Shown: positions 61,416 through 64,000 of the stretch, piece after piece
Layout: each line of letters begins with the position of its first letter
Numbering within the stretch: the stretch's first letter is position 1
DNA from: Rhizobiaceae bacterium
GTDB lineage: Bacteria; Pseudomonadota; Alphaproteobacteria; Rhizobiales; Rhizobiaceae
NCBI GenBank assembly: GCA_017644005.1
Contig: JAEPMJ010000001.1
Span: forward strand, 496,001-560,000
Reading direction: 5' to 3'
Length of the DNA stretch: 64,000 bases
The notes under the pieces: model-generated
Told to the model about the DNA's origin: nothing
What the model saw: only the letters and a program-made list of their open reading frames with translations
Database searches by the model: none
Translations under genes and position numbers: made by a program

Positions 61416-63230
61416 ATGTCCGTTCGCCCCGAAATCCAGACCGTTACCGACCGCATCATCGAGCGCTCGAAAGCGGGACGCGAAGCCTATCTGGACCGCA
61501 TCGCCAGCGCCGCGGGCAGCAGCGCCCATCGCGGGGTGCTCTCCTGCGGAAACCTGGCCCACGGATTCGCGGCATGCGCCGCCGGAGACAAGGCCGCGCT
61601 CACCGGCGACCGGGTGCCGAATCTCGGCATCATCACCTCCTACAACGACATGCTGTCGGCGCATCAGCCATTCGAGACCTACCCGCAACTCATCAAGCAC
61701 GCGGCGCGCGAGGCCGGCGGCGTGGCGCAGGTCGCAGGCGGCGTTCCCGCCATGTGCGACGGCGTCACCCAGGGGCAGCCAGGCATGGAGCTGTCGCTGT
61801 TTTCGCGCGATGTAATCGCCATGTCGGCGGCGGTCGGGCTGTCGCACAACATGTTCGACGCGGCCGTCTTTCTCGGCGTGTGTGACAAGATCGTGCCGGG
61901 TCTGGTCATCGCAGCGCTCAGCTTCGGCCATCTGCCTGCTGTGTTCATTCCGGCAGGGCCGATGACATCCGGCCTGCCGAATGACGAGAAGGCGCGCATC
62001 CGGCAGCTTTTCGCGGAAGGCAAGGTCGGCCGCGACGAACTGCTTGCGGCGGAGTCGAAATCCTATCACGGCCCGGGCACCTGCACCTTTTACGGCACCG
62101 CCAATTCCAACCAGATGCTGATGGAGGTCATGGGGCTGCACACGCCGGGCGGCACTTTCGTCAACCCTGGCACGCCCCTGCGCGACGCGCTGACCCGTGA
62201 GGCCGCCAAGCGAGCGCTGGCGATCACGGCGCTTGGCAACGAATACACGCCCGTCGGCCAGATGATCGACGAGCGTTCCATCGTCAACGGCATCGTCGGC
62301 CTCAATGCCACCGGCGGCTCGACCAACCACACGATCCACCTGATCGCGATGGCGGCCGCGGCCGGCATTTCGATCACCTGGCAGGACATTTCGGAGCTCT
62401 CCGACGCTGTGCCGCTTCTGGCGCGCGTCTACCCGAACGGACTTGCCGACGTGAACCATTTCAACGCCGCCGGCGGGCTGGGTTTCATGATCCGCGAACT
62501 CATCGACGCCGGCCTGCTGCATGAAGACGTGCGCACCGTGTGGGGCGATGGGCTGCGCAACTACGCCGTCGAAGCCCGCCTCGGCGATGACGGCAATGTC
62601 AGCCGAGCGCCGGCGCCGGCAAGCAGCGGCGATACGAAGGTGCTGACCACTGCCGCCGAGCCATTCCAGCCCAATGGCGGCCTCAAGGTGCTGAAAGGCA
62701 ATATCGGCAAGGCCATCATCAAGGTGTCGGCGGTTAAGCCGGAAAAGCGCGTCGTCGAAGCGCCGGCAAGAGTGTTCGACAGCCAGGCTGCGCTCAACGG
62801 CGCCTTCAAGGCTGGCGAACTAACAGGCGATTTCATCGCGGTTATCCGGTTTCAGGGGCCGAAGGCGAACGGCATGCCGGAATTGCACAAGCTCACAACC
62901 GTGCTCGGCATCCTGCAGGATCGCGGGCAGAAAGTTGCGCTGGTCACCGACGGTCGCATGTCCGGCGCATCCGGCAAGGTACCCGCGGCGATCCACGTCA
63001 CGCCGGAAGCGCTCGACGGCGGCACGATCGGCAGGATCCACGATGGCGACATGGTTCGGCTCGATGCCGAGGCGGGCATACTTGAGCTGCTCATCGAGCC
63101 GGCCGCTCTGGCAGCCCGTACGGCGCCGGCGCCCGACCTTTCCGATAACCGTTTCGGATTCGGCCGTGAACTGTTCGGCGGCTTTCGCGAGCGGGCAGCC
63201 CGCGCGGATCGGGGAGCTGCTGTGTTCTAG
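61416..63230 (+). CDS. edd: Phosphogluconate dehydratase
   Basis: A 604-residue Fe-S dehydratase that makes 2-keto-3-deoxy-6-phosphogluconate, the Entner-Doudoroff step. [59 protein letters not shown] and the C-terminal [20 protein letters not shown] are conserved. It starts 13 bases after pgl. No eda aldolase is in the window. Confidence 0.96.
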   Translation: MSVRPEIQTVTDRIIERSKAGREAYLDRIASAAGSSAHRGVLSCGNLAHGFAACAAGDKAALTGDRVPNLGIITSYNDMLSAHQPFETYPQLIKHAAREAGGVAQVAGGVPAMCDGVTQGQPGMELSLFSRDVIAMSAAVGLSHNMFDAAVFLGVCDKIVPGLVIAALSFGHLPAVFIPAGPMTSGLPNDEKARIRQLFAEGKVGRDELLAAESKSYHGPGTCTFYGTANSNQMLMEVMGLHTPGGTFVNPGTPLRDALTREAAKRALAITALGNEYTPVGQMIDERSIVNGIVGLNATGGSTNHTIHLIAMAAAAGISITWQDISELSDAVPLLARVYPNGLADVNHFNAAGGLGFMIRELIDAGLLHEDVRTVWGDGLRNYAVEARLGDDGNVSRAPAPASSGDTKVLTTAAEPFQPNGGLKVLKGNIGKAIIKVSAVKPEKRVVEAPARVFDSQAALNGAFKAGELTGDFIAVIRFQGPKANGMPELHKLTTVLGILQDRGQKVALVTDGRMSGASGKVPAAIHVTPEALDGGTIGRIHDGDMVRLDAEAGILELLIEPAALAARTAPAPDLSDNRFGFGRELFGGFRERAARADRGAAVF

Positions 63231-63250
63231 GCATGCGGGAGCCGGATCAT

Positions 63251-63294
63251 CAACAGATTGTTGACGCTTGGATGTCAACATCCAGCCGATGTTG
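63251..63294 (+). promoter_or_regulatory. Alternating CAACA/TGTTG repeats over the start of the last gene
   Basis: CAACA (63251), TGTTG (63259), CAACA (63276) and TGTTG (63290) alternate in direction. The middle pair is part of the inverted repeat TGTTGAC-N8-GTCAACA (63259-63280). The last copy includes the ATG at 63289. The elements could form alternative hairpins or a protein operator. Confidence 0.4.
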
Positions 63295-64000
63295 GCGCTG
63301 CAAGACAGCCGGCGGTGGGCCAGAATTGCCCGGATCGCGCTCTTTGTGGGTTCGGTAGGAGCTTTCCTGACCGGAGGCTATGGCGTGGCCAACTACCTGT
63401 CGGAAACACAGCGGCAACATCACCTCGAGGAATCCGGTTCCCTAGCTCTGCGCCGATCCGAAATTGTCGTGGATTACGGCCTCGGTGCCCTCAGGGAATT
63501 CGCGCAAAACTACGAAGTCGGCTGTAACACCGGTGCCCTGCAGGCGTTGCGCCTGCACGTCTATCGCAGTGGTGTCATGAAGGACGCCCGGATCGTTCGG
63601 CAGGATGGCACCGTATTGTGCTCGGCATTCCCCGAGACCCTGGAATTCGACAGAGAATGGGCCGCCCGCGATAACACGCTGAAGATCCTCGGCGGATCGG
63701 CGCGGCTGTTCAGGGTGGAGCAGTTTTTCGGAACCGCACTGGGTGCGATGATTGATGTCGACGATCAGCTCAGTCTTGCCGGCGTATTCGCTGTCGACGG
63801 GTCGCTGCTGGACGTCATGCCGGCAGAGATAAGAGACAACAGTACAGTGTCCCTCCAGCTGTCGAACGGCAGCGACATAGCGTCCACGGACTCAAGCGCC
63901 AACTTCGCGCTTTCCGACAGGTCCGGCCACACTCATATCGCCACGGTGCCTTCGCAACGCTACCCGCTTCAAAGCTACGTACGCGTGGAGCATGGTGTTT
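63289..64000 (+). CDS. CSS-motif membrane protein, probable EAL phosphodiesterase N-terminus (cut by window edge)
   Basis: The open frame runs off the window after 237 codons. It has an N-terminal membrane segment (residues about 15-35, ALFVGSVGAFLTGGYGVANY), then a periplasmic region with two cysteines in EVGCNTGAL and ARIVRQDGTVLCSAFPE. These are the marks of the CSS-motif domain that precedes an EAL cyclic-di-GMP phosphodiesterase domain in many proteins. The EAL part is not in view, so the function is inferred. No ribosome site is seen before the ATG. Confidence 0.7.
   Translation, partial: MLALQDSRRWARIARIALFVGSVGAFLTGGYGVANYLSETQRQHHLEESGSLALRRSEIVVDYGLGALREFAQNYEVGCNTGALQALRLHVYRSGVMKDARIVRQDGTVLCSAFPETLEFDREWAARDNTLKILGGSARLFRVEQFFGTALGAMIDVDDQLSLAGVFAVDGSLLDVMPAEIRDNSTVSLQLSNGSDIASTDSSANFALSDRSGHTHIATVPSQRYPLQSYVRVEHGV

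Overview
The window looks like chromosomal DNA of an alphaproteobacterium of the order Hyphomicrobiales, most like the Phyllobacteriaceae (Mesorhizobium or Aquamicrobium type). The reasons are high-GC codon use, a CIRCE-controlled groESL, a complete zwf-pgl-edd Entner-Doudoroff operon, an Irr-type iron control element, a granule phasin, a DUF1127 protein, a PdhS-like PAS kinase and a tRNA-His without an encoded G-1. The species assignment is inference. I see no phage, insertion sequence, rRNA or CRISPR array.

Layout. 1-0.8 kb: groEL (cut by the window edge) and groES behind a CIRCE operator. 0.8-3.5 kb: tag glycosylase, an L,D-transpeptidase and a BASS-type transporter. 3.5-8.7 kb: glycolate oxidase operon glcD-[AbrB/VapC toxin-antitoxin]-glcE-[DUF4870]-glcF. 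8.8-12.6 kb: divergent lactate-oxidation operon lutABC with a PPP-type phosphatase coupled to its end. 12.6-21.9 kb: rsmE, gshA, an APH-like kinase, DUF937, DUF1127 with a divergent LysR regulator, an autotransporter remnant, xseA and tRNA-His. 22.0-26.8 kb: a phasin with an elaborate promoter and a three-hairpin CUCCUCCC RNA in its 3' region, then a 1312-residue PAS histidine kinase. 26.8-29.8 kb: ferric-iron transporter fbpAB behind a perfect Irr box. 30-34 kb: acetoacetyl-CoA synthetase and AsmA. 34-40 kb: putrescine transporter potFGHI and a PuuA-like ligase. 40-48 kb: EamA and LysR, PhzF, DUF2218 with an iron-type operator, and the ScfR-like regulator divergent from isocitrate lyase. 48-59 kb: MFS pump, puuA/puuB homologues, a DGPF-ECF42-SRPBCC group with two matching candidate promoters, and a SLC13-SDR-ALDH operon. 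59-63 kb: zwf-pgl-edd. The last 0.7 kb is the start of a CSS-motif membrane protein.

Themes. Several units serve two- to four-carbon and storage metabolism: glycolate and lactate oxidation, isocitrate lyase with an acyl-CoA-type regulator, acetoacetyl-CoA synthetase and the polyhydroxybutyrate phasin. A second theme is polyamine uptake and gamma-glutamylation. A third is iron control (Irr box, IRO-like box).

Most notable signals: (1) a minus-strand RNA with three stem-loops that each expose a ten-base CUCCUCCC loop, directly downstream of the phasin; (2) two copies of TGTCGG-N17-CGTCCT, upstream of the DGPF-ECF42 pair and of the SRPBCC gene; (3) a toxin-antitoxin pair joined by GTGA overlaps inside the glycolate oxidase operon; (4) an array of TTTACA elements between the ScfR-like gene and aceA; (5) a decayed autotransporter C-terminus that still has its terminator.
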